The notes beneath the pieces are model-generated. The model saw only the letters and a program-made list of their open reading frames with translations. It was not told the origin of the DNA and ran no database searches. Positions 23,201-35,460 of a stretch of DNA of 64,000 nucleotides are shown here, piece after piece. The stretch is from Phytophthora quininea. Lineage: Eukaryota; Oomycota; Peronosporomycetes; Peronosporales; Peronosporaceae. Each line of letters begins with the position of its first letter. The first letter of the stretch is position 1. The position numbers and the translations under genes are program-made. The stretch covers positions 620,001 through 684,000 of the forward strand of contig JAAVTG010000043.1 in the NCBI GenBank assembly GCA_011947345.1, given 5' to 3'.

Positions 23201-24171
23201 GGGTCTGGTGTGTTGCTTGGCGGGTTCTGTTTGTGGCAAGTCCGACGACCCTGTGTCTAGCCTTTGCTGTGTCTGGTTCGCTTATGAGCTGCGACTTGAA
23301 CCGCGCGCTGGACCAGAGAACAGGGAAAGGCAACGTCTGTCCATCTGGCGACGGCGCTGATGGGATTATCGGAGCCGTCGACCAAGTTGCCTTCAAGTCG
23401 GGCAAGTGAGCTCCGATCGACGGCTCAGTCGATGGACGGACGATAGCCCTTTCCGATTGATGGACGGGTGGGTGGCAATTGATAGGGATTCTGGCGAAGA
23501 ACGGCAAGCAAGCGTCGACCTTAGATCGGTGCAGCTCTGGATTGTATAGTCCACGTGGCTAGCACAGCGAGCCTGTCACGCCGTTCACCAGGATCTCTAC
23601 AGGGTGGCGCGCAGTCTCTCATGCGATACCGGATAAGCACCGACCCAGCTGCTCGCTAACGGTAGGATAGCTGCCGCCGAAGAGGTCGGCCATGTGAACG
23701 ACGAGCTCAGCAGAGCATTGTGCTAGTCTTCTCGCAGTTTCTGTCGCCAAGCAGCACTGCTCGCGTTGAGGTCAGCAACGATCGCCACTTGAGATGGCCG
23801 TTTGCCTGCTACCGATGCCGAATTCCTCCAGCAGGCCACTTCTAGCGGCTGCATTCATCGAACTAGCTCGCCGCCAGCAGAATTGCCAGCTTGGCGCGCT
23901 CCGCGGGCCTTCGCATACCAGCGGGAGGATGATGATACAGTATTACCGACATGTGTGAACACATCGGGCAGCAGCCCTCGGTCCCAAGACAGCACCTCCG
24001 AGCATGAGCTCGGTTGCCGTTGACATCCGTCGCCGCCCCGGTGATTGGCCAAAACGGTGCGAATTAAGCGAATTTCAGCCAAGAGATCTTTCCGACCGCG
24101 GGCCTTGGTATGCTGGCCAGTGAAGGCCCTCAGTCATATCGCATCGCCCGCGCAAGAAGAGACCTGCTGCC
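23201..24171. other. gene-poor spacer
   Basis: About 970 bases without a supported gene. All open frames are short and lack protein-like features. Near 23420-23480 there are imperfect direct repeats built on GATGGACGG. The last 100 bases are probably the promoter and leader of the isoleucyl-tRNA synthetase. An old transposon remnant is possible but unproven. Confidence 0.4.
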
Positions 24172-27100
24172 ATGGCGACCGACGCGAGCGCGAGCGCGAG
24201 CCGCTCGCTGCCCGAGCGCATCTCGTTCCCCGATGAGGAGGTCAAGATCCTGGAGTTGTGGGAGCGGCTGGACGCCTTCCAGAAGTCGCTGGAGCTGTCC
24301 AAGGACCGCACCCCTTCACCTTCTACGACGGCCCGCCCTTCGCCACGGGGCTTCCCCACCACGGCCACATCCTGGCCGGCACCATCAAGGACACGGTCAC
24401 CCGCTACGCGCACCAGACGGGCCACTACGTGGAGCGCCGTTTCGGCTGGGATTGCCACGGCCTGCCCGTGGAGAACGAGATCAACAAGAAGCTGGGCGTG
24501 ACCACCAAGGAGCAGGTGCTGGAGATGGGCATCGACAAGTACAACGCAGAGTGCCGCGGCATCGTGCAGCGCTACACGAGCGAGTGGGAGCGCGTGGTCA
24601 AGCGCATCGGCCGCTGGATCGACTGCAAGAACGACTACAAGACGATGGAGCCGTGGTACATGGAGTCGGTCTGGAACGTCTTCCGCACCATCTTCGACAA
24701 GGACCTGGTCTACCGCGGCTACAAGATCCTGCCCTACTCGACGGCCTGCACCACCTCGCTGTCCAACTTTGAAGCCAACTTGGACTACCGCGACACGCCC
24801 GACCCGTCCGTGGTCGTCAACTTTCCCCTGGAGGAGGACCCGTCGGTGGCCTTCCTGGCCTGGACCACGACGCCCTGGACGCTGCCTTCCAACTTGGCGC
24901 TGTGCGTGAACGAGGCGTTCGACTACGTTAAGATTAAGGACGTCAAGACCGAGAAGGTCTACATTCTGGGTGAGGCCCGACTGTGCCAGGTCTACCCCAA
25001 GATGGAAAAGAAGGGCTACAAGGGCGGCGAGTTCGAGATCCTGGAGAAGATGAAGGGCGCGGCTCTGGTCGGCAAGAAGTACGTCCCGCTGTTCGACTGC
25101 TTCAAGGACTGGCCCAACGCCTTCCGCGTGCTGTCAGATAACTACGTTTCCGACTCGGGCGGTACTGGTATTGTGCACCAGGCTCCCACGTTCGGTGAGG
25201 ACGATTACCGCGTCTGTGTGCGCGAGGGCGTCGCCGACAAGTTCAAGCTGCCCGACCCGCTGGATGACAACGGAGTGTTCACGGATGCCGTGCCGCTTGT
25301 CAAGGGCCTCCACGTGAAGAAGGCCGACGATGTCATCTGCCAGGACCTGAAGACCCGCGGCCGTCTGGTGTCGAAGGGCACGGAGGTACATAGTTACCCG
25401 TTCTGCTACCGCTCCGGCACGCCGTTGATCTACCGCGCTATCCCCGGCTGGTTCGTGAACGTGGAGCGCATTCGTGACCGCATTGTGGAGAACAACAAGC
25501 TCACGTACTGGGTGCCGAGCTTCGTTCAGGAGAAGCGTTTCCACAACTGGCTGGTGGACGGCAAGGACTGGAACGTGTCGCGTGGTCGCTTCTGGGGCAC
25601 TCCACTGCCGCTGTGGGTGAGCGAGGACTACGAAGAGGTCGTTTGCGTGGGTTCGATCGCCGAGCTGGAGGAGCTCACCGGTGAGAAGGTGACGGACCTG
25701 CACCGCGAGTTCATTGATCACCTGACGATCCCGTCGAAGCAGGGCAAGGGCGTGCTGCACCGTGTGCCGGAAGTGTTTGACTGCTGGTTCGAGTCGGGTT
25801 CCATGCCGTACGCTCAGCAGCACTACCCGTTTGAAAATAAGGAGAAGTTTGAGACCGGTTTCCCGGCCGACTTCGTGGCTGAAGGACTGGACCAGACCCG
25901 TGGCTGGTTCTACACGCTGATGGTGCTGTCCACGGCTCTGTTTGACAAGCCTGCCTTCAAGAACCTCATTGTGAACGGTCTTGTGCTGGCTGAGGACGGC
26001 CGCAAGATGAGCAAAAGTCTCAAGAACTTTACGGACCCAGAGGAGATCCTGCACAAGTATGGCGCGGACGCTCTTCGTCTGTACCTTATTAACTCGCCTG
26101 TGGTGCGTGCTGAGCCCCTCAAGTTCCAGGCCCAGGGTGTCCTGGGTGTTATCCGTGAGATCTTCCTGCCGTGGTTCAATTCGGCCCGCTTCTTCGCTCA
26201 GCAGGCGACCCGCTTGCAGCTGGAAACGGGTGTTGCCTTTGTGCCCAACCGTGAGTCCGCATTGGCTTCGAAGAACGTGATGGACGCCTGGATCATCGCC
26301 GCGCTGCACAACCTCATCAAATTCGTGCACGAGGAGATGAAGGCTTACCGCCTGTACACGGTGGTGCCGCGTCTGGTGAGCTTTATCGGCCAGCTTACGA
26401 ACTGGTACGTTCGTCTCAACCGTCCGCGTCTTAAAGGCAGCGCCGGCAGCGACGAGGCTGCTGTGGCGCTCTCGGCGCTGTACGAAGTGGAGTACAACCT
26501 TGCCAAGCTTATGGCCCCGTTCACTCCGTTCTTCACGGAGTACATGTACCAGTTCCTGCGGCAGTTCCACCCGAACGTTGTCAACGGCGCTGGCAAGGAC
26601 CTCGCCGAAGACGCCGACGGCGTGTCTCCTAGCGTCCACTTCCTCATGCTGCCGGACTTCGATCCCAGCCGCGTGGACGAGGAGGTGGAGGTGCTTATGA
26701 GCAACCTCCAGAGTGTGATTGAGATGGGGCGTGTCGTGCGTGAGCGCCGTACGATCTCTCTGAAGAACCCTGTGAAGAAGGTCATTGTGGTGTCAAACAA
26801 TGCCAAGGCGCTGGACGGCCTCCGTCGCCTGGAGACTTACCTGCACGACGAGCTGAACATGCGCGACCTCGAGTTCTCTAATGACGAGAAGGAGTGGTGC
26901 GTGCTGAAGGCTGAGGCCAACAGCCGTGTGCTTGGCCGTCGTCTGGGTAAGGCGCTTTCGGGAGTGAAGAAGCAGATCGCCAAGATGACCCACGACGACG
27001 TGGCCGCGTACGTGTCGAGTGGCAGTGTGATTCTCGATGGCCATGAGCTGTCGGGTGAGGACCTCGTTGTGAAGCGTGAGTTCAAGGGCGACAAGAAGAT

Positions 27101-27698
27101 CTACGAGGCTGACGTGTCGGCTGATGGCAACCTCATGGTGGTCATTGACACGCGTGAGGACGAGGAGCTGAAGATGCAGGGCTGTGCTCGCGAGGTCATC
27201 ACGCGCGTGCAAAAGCTGCGTAAGAAGGCTGGGCTCGTGGTGCAGGACAAGATCCACGTCTACTTCTCGGAGAAGGCCGAGAAGGGCCCAATCACCACGG
27301 CCATCCAGTCCTTCCTGCCTATGATCGCCTCGACGCTGGGCACGACGCCTGCGCCGATGTCGCTGCTGCCTGCGCACAGCGTGACGATCGTGAGCGAGGA
27401 GGCTTCCTTCGCAGACTCGACCGTCACGATCGCCGTGGTGCGTCCTGCTGTTCTGTTTGCACCTGCGGACGTGCTCGCCAAGCACACGGAGATGCCCGTG
27501 GACCAGTTCACGGCGTTTGTGGCGTCGATGAAGTATGACGACGTGAAGGCTGCTCTGACTGCGGGTGGCGAGGTATCTGCGCGCAGTATCACCGCCAAAG
27601 TGTCGCTCAAGGTAGGCGTCGATGTGTTTTTGGACGCGAAGGAGTTTGCCAAGGCATCTGGTAAGCTGGAGTTGGCGTGGCTAGCCACCGAGGCTTAG
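24172..27698 (+). CDS. IARS1: cytosolic isoleucyl-tRNA synthetase
   Basis: This class I aminoacyl-tRNA synthetase attaches isoleucine to its tRNAs in the cytosol. It has about 1,175 residues, close to other eukaryotic cytosolic forms (about 1,070-1,260), and no intron. Signatures are PFTFYDGPPFATGLPHHGHI (HIGH-type motif, near residue 62), GWDCHGLPVE, the editing-domain stretch AWTTTPWTLPSN, DQTRGWFYTLM, and KMSKSLKNF (KMSKS loop, near residue 612). A C-terminal tRNA-binding region follows. The frame breaks once at the C run 24311-24314: one more C joins SLELSKDRT to PFTFYDGPP. Codon bias is strongly toward G/C third positions, as expected for a highly expressed gene. There is no N-terminal targeting peptide. 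Confidence 0.93.
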
Positions 27699-28105
27699 AC
27701 ATCGAGATAGAGCACCTAGTCCGCGAGATAACTGCGTTAACCGTTTGGCTTTCATTTTTGATAGACTCGTGCAGCCGATGAAGAGATCTTGAAGCAGCAC
27801 CAGCACGGCCAGCAATGCATTTTGGTGATCCGGTCCAGGATTCTCTGATCCACCGCAAACTGCAACCATCGGGTTCAGCCCTGGCGCGATCTGCTGCTCA
27901 CCTCCAACGAATTCGCTGCCATCACGATCACTAAAGCACTCAAGAAGAAGCGACACGTACAACAAAAGCTGTGGGGGATATTTTCATAGTTTAGACATGA
28001 ACTAGTGTAGAAGATATGTTATCTCGACGAAACCTGAAAGCTCGCGGTGGATGTTGGCACCGTCGCGGCAACTAATAAGGGGGGTTGACTTGGGAGAGCA
28101 GTCAA
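27699..28105. other. intergenic spacer
   Basis: These 407 bases separate two convergent genes and must include both 3' ends. A minus-strand open frame (27681-27965) preceded by CCCCCACAG has a protein-like leucine-rich start but no starting ATG and no recognised family. It may be an antisense remnant or chance. Confidence 0.4.
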
Positions 28106-29036
28106 TTAGTAGTCGGCGTATGCGTCGGCATCGGCAGGCTCGGGCATGACAGGCTTGCTGAAGCGGTGCGACAGCCAGTCAAAGCTCACGAGCACGATGC
28201 CGAACTGTGGTGCGATACGGCTCACACGTGGGCCCCAGCCGGCGAAGAGTGCATTGAGTCCGCCCTCTGCAGAGACCTGCCTGTACGTGTTCATGAATCC
28301 TCGGACCGTAGCGTCCTTGGACTGCATGCGGGTCTTGAGCAGATCCAGTGGGGTGGACAGGAAGGCGGCGGGGATACCTGCAGTGGAGGCTGCTACCATG
28401 GACCAGCCGAGCGAGGTTCCATCCTGCACGCCGAGCTGCGTCTTGGCCATGTCGTAGAGCGTGAAGTAGGTGGACGCAAACATGACGTCGCGGCACAGGC
28501 AGGCCGAGTACCCCGGTACAGTCCCTGCACGCCAAGCTCACGGACCACCCCAGGGGCTTGAGCGTGCTGTCCAGCTGCATACGCACCTTGACGACCTCGA
28601 CGGGGTTCATGACGACGGACTGCATCACGCCAGAGACGGCGGCGGACGTGAGCGATGCCGTGAACTCGTTGGGCTTGTCGAAGAAACTCTTGACGAACTC
28701 GCGCGTGGCCAGCGACACGGCCTTGTCCGGGATGGTGCCGCAGAGCTGCGGGCCCAGTCCCTTGTAGAAGGAGCCGACGCCCTCCTGGCGGAAGATGGTG
28801 GTGAGCGTCTGCACGGCGCTGGCGGCCACGCGGCTGTTCTGCATGCGCGTCTTGACCACGTCCACGGGATACACGGCGATGATGCCGCCCATGCCGGCGG
28901 TGGCGCCGATCCACATGGACTGCAGCACGCTCGGCTGCTGGGTCGTCACCTTGGGCACGGCGGCCAGCAGCTCGCGCGTCTTGTGGGTGCGCAGCTGGGG
29001 CATCGAGGCGGCGGCGCTAGTGTTCATGTTCTCCAT
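28106..29036 (-). CDS. mitochondrial carrier, aspartate/glutamate-carrier-like
   Basis: This inner-membrane carrier (SLC25 family) has three repeats, each with the signature PxD/ExxKxR: PVDVVKTRMQ, PVEVVKVRMQ and PLDLLKTRMQ. Further motifs are FYKGLGPQLCGTIPDKA and LYRGYSACLCRD, the latter recovered across frame breaks. Order and wording (GLGPxLxGxIPxKA, CLCRDV) point to the aspartate/glutamate (aralar/citrin) group, but there is no long EF-hand domain, so calcium regulation is not expected. Two one-base losses are inferred, at 28548-28551 and 28511-28514 (both C runs on this strand). The ATG at 29036 is chosen; an upstream frame runs to 29162 but has only GTG there. A GT just upstream could also be a splice donor. 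Confidence 0.8.
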
Positions 29037-29304
29037 GCGGTCGAATGCGTAGTAAGAGACGGGAGCCAGCGCGTGTCCGTCGGCAGCGGGCTTGCGAGTC
29101 CTGAGCCTTGCGTGCTGGGCGGCAGATTGCAGAGTGAGCTGCTCGTCCTCGAGCCCGCTCACCTTGCGCGTCGACGGCCAACGTCACGCCTCGAGCAGAG
29201 ATATGCCGACAGAGGGGAAGTCTTAACACAGCAAATGGCTGGCACTGCGCGAATTCTTGTCATGCTGGAACACATTGTATATTCTGTATAGGGGTGGTGT
29301 TAAA

Positions 29305-29931
29305 CAGGGGCGGGTGTTGAGGACGGTGCAGCCCCTTGGCTCGGAGACGCTCGATGGCCTTCGCTGCTGCTCTGCTTGCAAGAGACCCGCGCTGCGATGA
29401 CGCGATTCGGCTCGGTCGCCGCTCGCTGAGTGCTCAAGCCGCATGGCTCACGGATCTCCACAGTCGAAATGCGAGCAGGCACCACGCAAAAGAAGGCGTC
29501 GGATGCAACACGCAGCGCCGTGAAATGCAAGCTTCTTCAGCAGCCACATGCTTTCCGACGATGCCCAAGTGCGTATCTCTGCTACGCCTAGAGCGTCTTC
29601 CCCAACGACAAGCCATGCCATGTTTGCCATGATTAGCTCGAGAGCGTAGCAGCCAAGAGGAACTCGGCCCTCTGCTTGGTAGACTTGCAACCACAGGACG
29701 GCCGGCACCAAGCCTCTCTGTAACCTCTTATCTACACTGAGCTCACGCTGCGCCTCGAGCCTGCGCTGATTCCTGCCCAAGGAAGCTTGTAGAGACACTG
29801 CGAGGCGGTGGTACCGCCGACAATGCCCTGATCAAGGGAGACTTCAGCCTCGAGGGCAATGGCGGGACGCAGGGATTGCGCATTAGTAGCGAGAGGAACG
29901 GTGCATTCTCGCTTGGTCGAGTCCGACATTG
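29305..29931 (-). pseudogene. unresolved or decayed coding sequence
   Basis: From ATG 29931 a frame with protein-like composition (TVPLATNAQSLRPAIALEAEV) runs about 55 codons. The natural-looking continuation lies in another frame (LQASLGRNQRRLEAQRELSV, then GYALELIMANMAWLVVGEDAL as hydrophobic helices), after a frame change near 29785-29800. A basic tail ends near 29448, or 29305 in a third frame. No family is recognised. It may be a small membrane protein gene with indels, or a pseudogene. Confidence 0.3.
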
Positions 29932-30105
29932 CTTTACTTCTTGCTGCTCATGCCTTCTTGGCCAGCGTTCACCATCGCCGCGCTGCACGTCGGGGCAGCT
30001 CGTTCTCGGACGTGGCTCACTTCAACCACTGAACGACATCCAGTTGCTGCGCCTGCTCAAGCCCGCGCTTGGCACTCGCGCGCGTCACTGCGCAAGTTGA
30101 CCGTG

Positions 30106-30691
30106 TCAGGGCGGGGCATTGCTACGAGTCGATGCTGCGAGCTGGTTCAAGACGATGTCTCCCGAGGCAGGCTCGAGTCCAGGCGAGTCGCGAAATATGT
30201 TTAACGCCAAGCGATATAGTTCTGCTTGGCGCCGGCAGCACGGCAAGTGTACGGACACGCTGCGGTTGAGTACTTGCACTTGGACCTGCCGTCGTCGCAG
30301 AGGAATCACTGCGGAGGGGCGTGTGCGCATGAAAGCCAATGAGGTCTGTGTACAAGCTTTCCAAGGTAGCGGCGTGAACGAGAATGCGGATGAACCGACG
30401 CAGCCCAACCCTTGCAAGCAATTGCCGCGTCTGGAAAAGTTTGGCGAAGACGGAGATTGCTACTGCTAGAACTACTTGAAGCTGATCGACTTGACTTCCG
30501 TTTTGCTGTGAACGCGGTGAGCATGAGTGCAGCATGCGAACAATTTCCCGTATACACTTTAAAAAAGCGTACATTGCGGCATACAAACACCAAGTCGAAC
30601 TTCCGCGAACCCAGCTGTTCATGCTCCCCATCACCCGCTTCATCACCAGTTCCAAGTCCGCCACGTACCGAGTCATTAGCGCCGCCCACAA
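30106..30691 (-). pseudogene. fragmentary coding sequence, no family recognised
   Basis: Several minus-strand frames here have protein-like stretches, for example AKLFQTRQLLARVGLRRFI near 30400-30460 and RQAELYRLALNIFRD near 30190-30240. They sit in different frames with no clear start or splice sites. Together with 29305-29931 this could be one larger gene broken by several indels. A decayed gene is equally likely. Confidence 0.25.
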
Positions 30692-30727
30692 AGCCCCGCC
30701 CCAGCGCGTCTGCCTCCGCCTGCCAAG

Positions 30728-31909
30728 ATGACCACCTCCGACTCGTCACAGAACCTGCTTCTGCACATGTTCGTTGTCTCCCCGATCGTGTCGTGGATCC
30801 TCAAGCCTGGCCGCTTCCCTAAGCGCCGCGCATTCTTGTACGCCGTGGGCTTCCTCGTGGCACTGGCCGCTGTCACCATCGTGCGTCTGCTGCAGTTCTC
30901 GTGTGGGAATATTTGTTGGTTACTGAATTTGTGCTGGTGCTGTGCAGACGTACGACTTCCAGTCCCAAGGAGACAATTTTTACCATATCGTGGGCGTCGA
31001 CCGAGATGCCCCCTACGCAGACATTAAGCGCGCCTTCCGCGTGCGTTCGGTGGAGCTCCACCCAGACAAGAACCCGTCGGCCACCGCCTCCGAAGAGTTC
31101 AACCGCCTTCGCTTGGCTTTCGATGTGCTAGGAGACGCCAACAAGCGGCCGCTATACGACCGCTTCGGTGAGGACGCCGTGGAGAAGGACCTGGCCAACG
31201 TGCAGCTGGAGGCGCTCGTCGGGGCCTTGACTTACTACGCCATCTGGGCCGTACTCACGTTCATGCTGACCATGGGCGACAGCGCGGGCGAGGCGCGTGC
31301 TTGGTCGCTCACTGGCGGAACGCTTTGTCTGATCACTGAGCTCAACCTTATCTACGGAGACGGCCAGTTGCCGCCCTACCTCTTCCCGAGGATGACGGTG
31401 CACGACTTTATTACCGTGCTGCACTCGGCGCTGCCTCCTTTCTTGAATGGATGCCGTGCTGTTGGAGGATACTTCCACCAAGACTTGGCCCAAGAGAACT
31501 TTGCTCTAAGCCTCGAGCTGCTCAAGAGCAACCAGGTGCGTGCAGTTTGGTGACATTGGTGTCGTGGAGATCTATTGAAACTCATGATTTGAATTTGACA
31601 TAACAGGCCATTCTGCTGGGAATGCGTCAGCTCCAGGGCGAGGTGGCATCCTCCTCCCGTCGCCGTCCGGAGCCTGCAAAGACGGATTCGCTGCCGGCTG
31701 CTGCCAGGAAGCGCTTGAAAATGGAAAAGCACTCGAATGGAGCCGTGCATGTTGATACGCCTGGATCGGATAAGCTTTCGAAGGCTGCTGCAGAAGAACT
31801 CCTCAGTGTTGCTACTCCGGAGCCAGAGGTGCAGAAGCCTGCTGGCTGGCACATTCCTAGATTCGTGTACCTCATTGTGGTGTACGTGATCTGGAATTAC
31901 GTGCTTTAG
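30728..31909 (+). CDS. membrane-associated DnaJ (Hsp40) protein
   Basis: This J-protein should stimulate an Hsp70 partner at a membrane, probably ER or mitochondrial. Exons are 30728-30880, 30948-31535 and 31607-31909 (348 codons with the stop). An N-terminal hydrophobic helix (FLYAVGFLVALAAVTI) precedes the J domain, which starts at NFYHIVGVDRDAPYADIKRAF and has the essential HPD in VELHPDKNPSA. Two more hydrophobic segments follow (YYAIWAVLTFMLTM and the region near LITELNLIY). The C-terminus ends in a tail-anchor-like helix (FVYLIVVYVIWNYVL). No Gly/Phe region or zinc finger is present, so it is a type III J-protein. The intron donor GTGCGT at 30881 is preferred to GTGTGG at 30901 because only it keeps the J domain in frame. 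Confidence 0.8.
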
Positions 31910-31996
31910 ACGACTAGACAGTCCACCAGTTCATGAAGACAGCGCAGAAAATGGAAATGGCTTTCAGGAAGCGCTATGTCCATGCTCTCAGTTTGC

Positions 31997-33400
31997 TCAG
32001 GCAGAAGGTGTGGACGTCCACGGCAGCTTCTCGAGATCAACATTGCCGCCTGAAAACACGATGCCCACGTTCTTGACCCCAGCAGGCAACTTGTTCGCGA
32101 GCACAGCTGCAGTCGCCACAGCTCCGCTGGGCTCCACAACCTATTACCAAGCAATCGAAAAACTGAGCGAACTTCCGAGAGCAAGCAGAGGATCGAGCGT
32201 ACCAGTTTCATGCGCTCCCAGATCAGCTTCATCGCCGCAACAATCTCGTCGTCGGACACGAGCAGGATCTCGTCGACGAAATCGCGAACGATCGGCCAGT
32301 TGTTGTCACCTGTCAGCACACAAAGTTTGTCTTGGCATCAGCAACGTCGTCTAAAGCTCTTGCCAACCAAACTCTTCTTACCCAACGTCGTGCGGAGCCC
32401 GTCAGCAACAGTGTTGACAGGACCCGTATGACCCATTAGCTGTCCCTTTTGGAACGAGTTGTAGGCGTCAGCAGCGCCCTCAGGCTCCACAGCGAAGATC
32501 TTGATTCCAGGCTGAGTGGACTGCAATGCAACCAACAAATGCTTAGCACACCGTTGTTGTTGCTATATGCTACGATCATACCTTGGCAGCCATGGCAACA
32601 CCAGAGCAAAGCCCAGCGCCTCCAATTGGCACAAGGATAGCGTCCAAGTCGACGCCGTATTCCTCCTTGGCCTGCTCCAGCAGCTCCAACGCCACGGTGC
32701 CTTGGCCGCTCATCACATCTGGGTCGTTGGACGGATGGATGAAGCAAGCGTTTTGGTCCTTCTCGACTTTGTGGGCCGCGTCTTCGCGAGCTTCCAATGT
32801 CGGGGCGCACAGCACAACCTCTGCGCCGTAACCTTGTACAGCGTTCTGCTTGACACTTGGCGAGTTCTCAGGCTGCAACCGACAGAACAAGGTGAGTCCA
32901 ACACAACAAGAGCTCCTCCAATTCTCCTGACCATGACAACCACAGCCTTGCAAGTAGCGTCTCTAGCGGCTAACGCCAATGCTTGGGCGTGGTTTCCACT
33001 CGAGTGCGTGACGAATGTCGGGGCCTCCTTATCCTTGTCGCTACTTGTCTCCTTCTCCTGCAGGAACTTCTTGACGGCGTTCAGAGCGCCCCGATACTTG
33101 AACGCGCCGACCTTTTGCAGGTTCTCACACTGATCAAAATCGAGGTCAATGCCGTCAAACACGTGTATCATCGTGCACAATAGTAGCGGGCACCTTGAAA
33201 AAGAGCCGCTTTGGGGATGACTCGGACGCGATCGCATCTAGCGCATGGCTAGTGAGCACGGGCGTCCGGTGGGCATAGCCGTCGATGCGCTGGGCTGCAG
33301 CCTGCACACTTTCGAGGGAGATAGCGTAGTCCACCATGTGCTTGGAAGGATCGAGAATGACACTAATCCCCCAGTACTTTTTCACGGCGCTGCTGCTCAT
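31997..33400 (-). CDS. SRR: serine racemase/threonine dehydratase-like PLP enzyme
   Basis: This fold-type II PLP enzyme may racemise or deaminate L-serine, or deaminate threonine or 3-hydroxyaspartate. Exons are short and alternate with at least five introns. The PLP-binding lysine is in KVGAFKYRGA. The substrate loop is SSGNHAQALA. The phosphate-binding glycine loop reads PIGGAGLCSG where most relatives have four glycines in a row. NVGIVFSGGNVDLEKL closes the protein. The start ATG is at 33400 and the stop at 31997. There is no regulatory ACT domain, which separates it from biosynthetic threonine deaminase and favours serine racemase or 3-hydroxyaspartate dehydratase. The last 90 bases before the neighbouring DnaJ stop must contain both 3' ends. 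Confidence 0.8.
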
Positions 33401-33457
33401 GGGCACAGATGGAAATGGTGTGGACACTGTTACTTTTACTGTGCGAAGGCCTGCAAG

Positions 33458-35305
33458 CTACTGCAGCTCGTCTTCGAGATAGCTGTACTCAAAGGTGAAC
33501 TCCGTCTTGATGCGCTGGCACCAGCCGGTCTCGTAGTCGAAGTAGACAAAGGTGCCCTGCTCGTAGTCCTCCCCTGTTACCTGCGGCTCCTCATGGCGCT
33601 TGAACCACGTTTTGTACTTCTTGTGGTAGCCCCATGTTCGTCGCTTCAGCTCGCGTGCTGCCAGATACTGCTGGAACGAGCCCTGCTGGTAGTAGAAGAT
33701 GAAGAAGAGTGTCCACGTCCAGCTTCTCAAAGATCGGTGCGCTAGAGAACAAGGTGGACGGCGTGGCTGGGAATGATGCCGGTGTCGGGTACAAGTTGCG
33801 CGGGACGTAGCGGTTGGCCTTTTCCGAGTCGCGGCTCTCGGGAATGAAGTGAAAGCTCTCGTCGATCAACCGCAGCACCTGCTTCTGCTCCTCAGTCAGT
33901 TCGGGCGATGCCTCCGCAGGCAGCGGCTTTGATGCCGCCACCGTCGGGGTAGCCGCTGGTGCGCCAGATGCAGCTGCTGTCGTCTGGGGAATGGCGATCG
34001 TCGGGGCGCTGGAACTAGTAGCAGGAGATGGCGTAGGCACGGGAGGCGGCAACGACGCGTTGGAGGCAGCAGGTGACGGTCCAAGAGCCGAAACAGGCTT
34101 GTTCGCTGACGGTGACGCTGATGAGGACGACGAGCTGGTCCCAGCGGGTTGTCCCTTGGCGATACTGGGCGACGGTGTGCGCTGCGGTGTGGGTGGTGAC
34201 ACCTTGCGCACAGGAGTTCGCTGCTCGGAGACAGAGGGTGATGCTGCCACTGGAGTTGGGGTCTTGTTCGCTCCCTTGTCCGACGAGGCCGAGCCGCTTT
34301 TGCTCGCTGCGGCGTGGTCCGTCCCTTGCCGATCTTGAGGTCATCCGACTTGACTCCGTTGGGCGGCGACGTGTCGCTCTTGCTGGAGCTGCTGGAGCGA
34401 CTCGGCGTCGACGTCTTGAGATCAATCGGCTTCACTGCACCTGCACGGCCGATACCTGTCAACAGCGACGACGTCTGACTCTTCCTCGGCGTCTTGCCGC
34501 GTCCAGTGGGAGCAGGTGGAGCTGACGATGCCGCCGGCGGGGTCGAGCTCGCGTCGTCAATCCCCACATCCTGCTCCGTCGGCAGCGCCACTTGTGCAGC
34601 AGCCCCCAGCGAGTCCAGATCCAGCAGCTCGTAGATGTCGTCTTCCCCATACGTCTCCAAGAAATCCGGCTCCTCGTTGGCCTCCAGATAGTACTCAACG
34701 TCCTCCTTGAGCTCGTCCACTTGCTCGGGCTCTAGTGCCGAGTTGTCTAGCAGTCGGTTGATCTGCTCGAGCTTGAGGATGTGCCACTTATGCCTAGACA
34801 GCAGCTTCTCCTTCTCCTCGATCTCGGCCTTGTTGCGGTTGCGCCCCTTGGCCGAGTGTAGCCGCTCCACGTCGCTCTCGAGCGCCTCGATCTGTACATT
34901 GAACTGATTGAGACAGTCCTGGATCCAGGCGTGGCTCTGCATCCGGGCCTGCTGCTCCGGGTCCAGCTTCTCCACCTGGGCCAGCCCCTCTTTCGAGTAG
35001 GCCTTGGTCTTGGTCTCCTTCTCGCACACCTTGAACTCCTCCATCTTCTGCTCGATAAGCTTGCGCGCATCTACTAGCGGCCGCTTGTCCTTGACGTCCG
35101 AGTTGCCGATCCACGTCTTGATCTGGTCCCGGAAGCGCTGCAGCTTCTTGATCTCCTTTTTCAGGTCCGCCTCATGCTTCTCCTTCTGGTTCTGGGCCGT
35201 AGCCGCGTACACCTTGTCCCAGATGTCATTAAACACGTCCACGCCCTCGCTCACCTTCTTGAGCGTGCGGTCGATCTCGCTCAGCAGCTTGCGTTGGCCC
35301 GCCAT
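33458..35305 (-). CDS. CNOT3: CCR4-NOT complex subunit 3 (NOT3/NOT5)
   Basis: This is a core subunit of the CCR4-NOT deadenylase, acting in mRNA decay and transcription. The N-terminal Not3 domain (about residues 1-230) begins at [19 protein letters not shown] and is mostly coiled coil. A Ser/Pro/Ala-rich linker follows. The C-terminal NOT box includes [20 protein letters not shown] and [12 protein letters not shown]. No intron is seen. Two breaks occur. Near 34323-34325 a missing base (CCC run) restores the linker. Near 33701-33712 two bases are missing from a CTCTC-like tract, after which FEKLDVDTL continues as FFIFYYQQ. Length, about 615 residues, fits yeast and animal homologues (560-850). 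Confidence 0.88.
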
Positions 35306-35460
35306 GCTTCGGCTGCCTTGGCCCTTGCTTGCTGCGTTAGTTTCCGGTGTAAAGGGGTGAATACAAAGTGCAAGACAATAAGAAAGCTATAGTCATTTCA
35401 AGAACAGTTGTGCTGGAATGATTGAGCGATTAGTTTGCAATAGACGCACAGGAGGCAACT

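Noticed and set aside
25134..26639. 501-codon open frame antisense to the isoleucyl-tRNA synthetase
   Set aside because: It is a shadow of the strongly G/C-biased sense codons. The sense protein carries the HIGH and KMSKS motifs; the antisense shows none.
28470..29291. 273-codon plus-strand open frame over the mitochondrial carrier
   Set aside because: Antisense shadow rich in Gly, Arg and His, overlapping the carrier signatures on the other strand.
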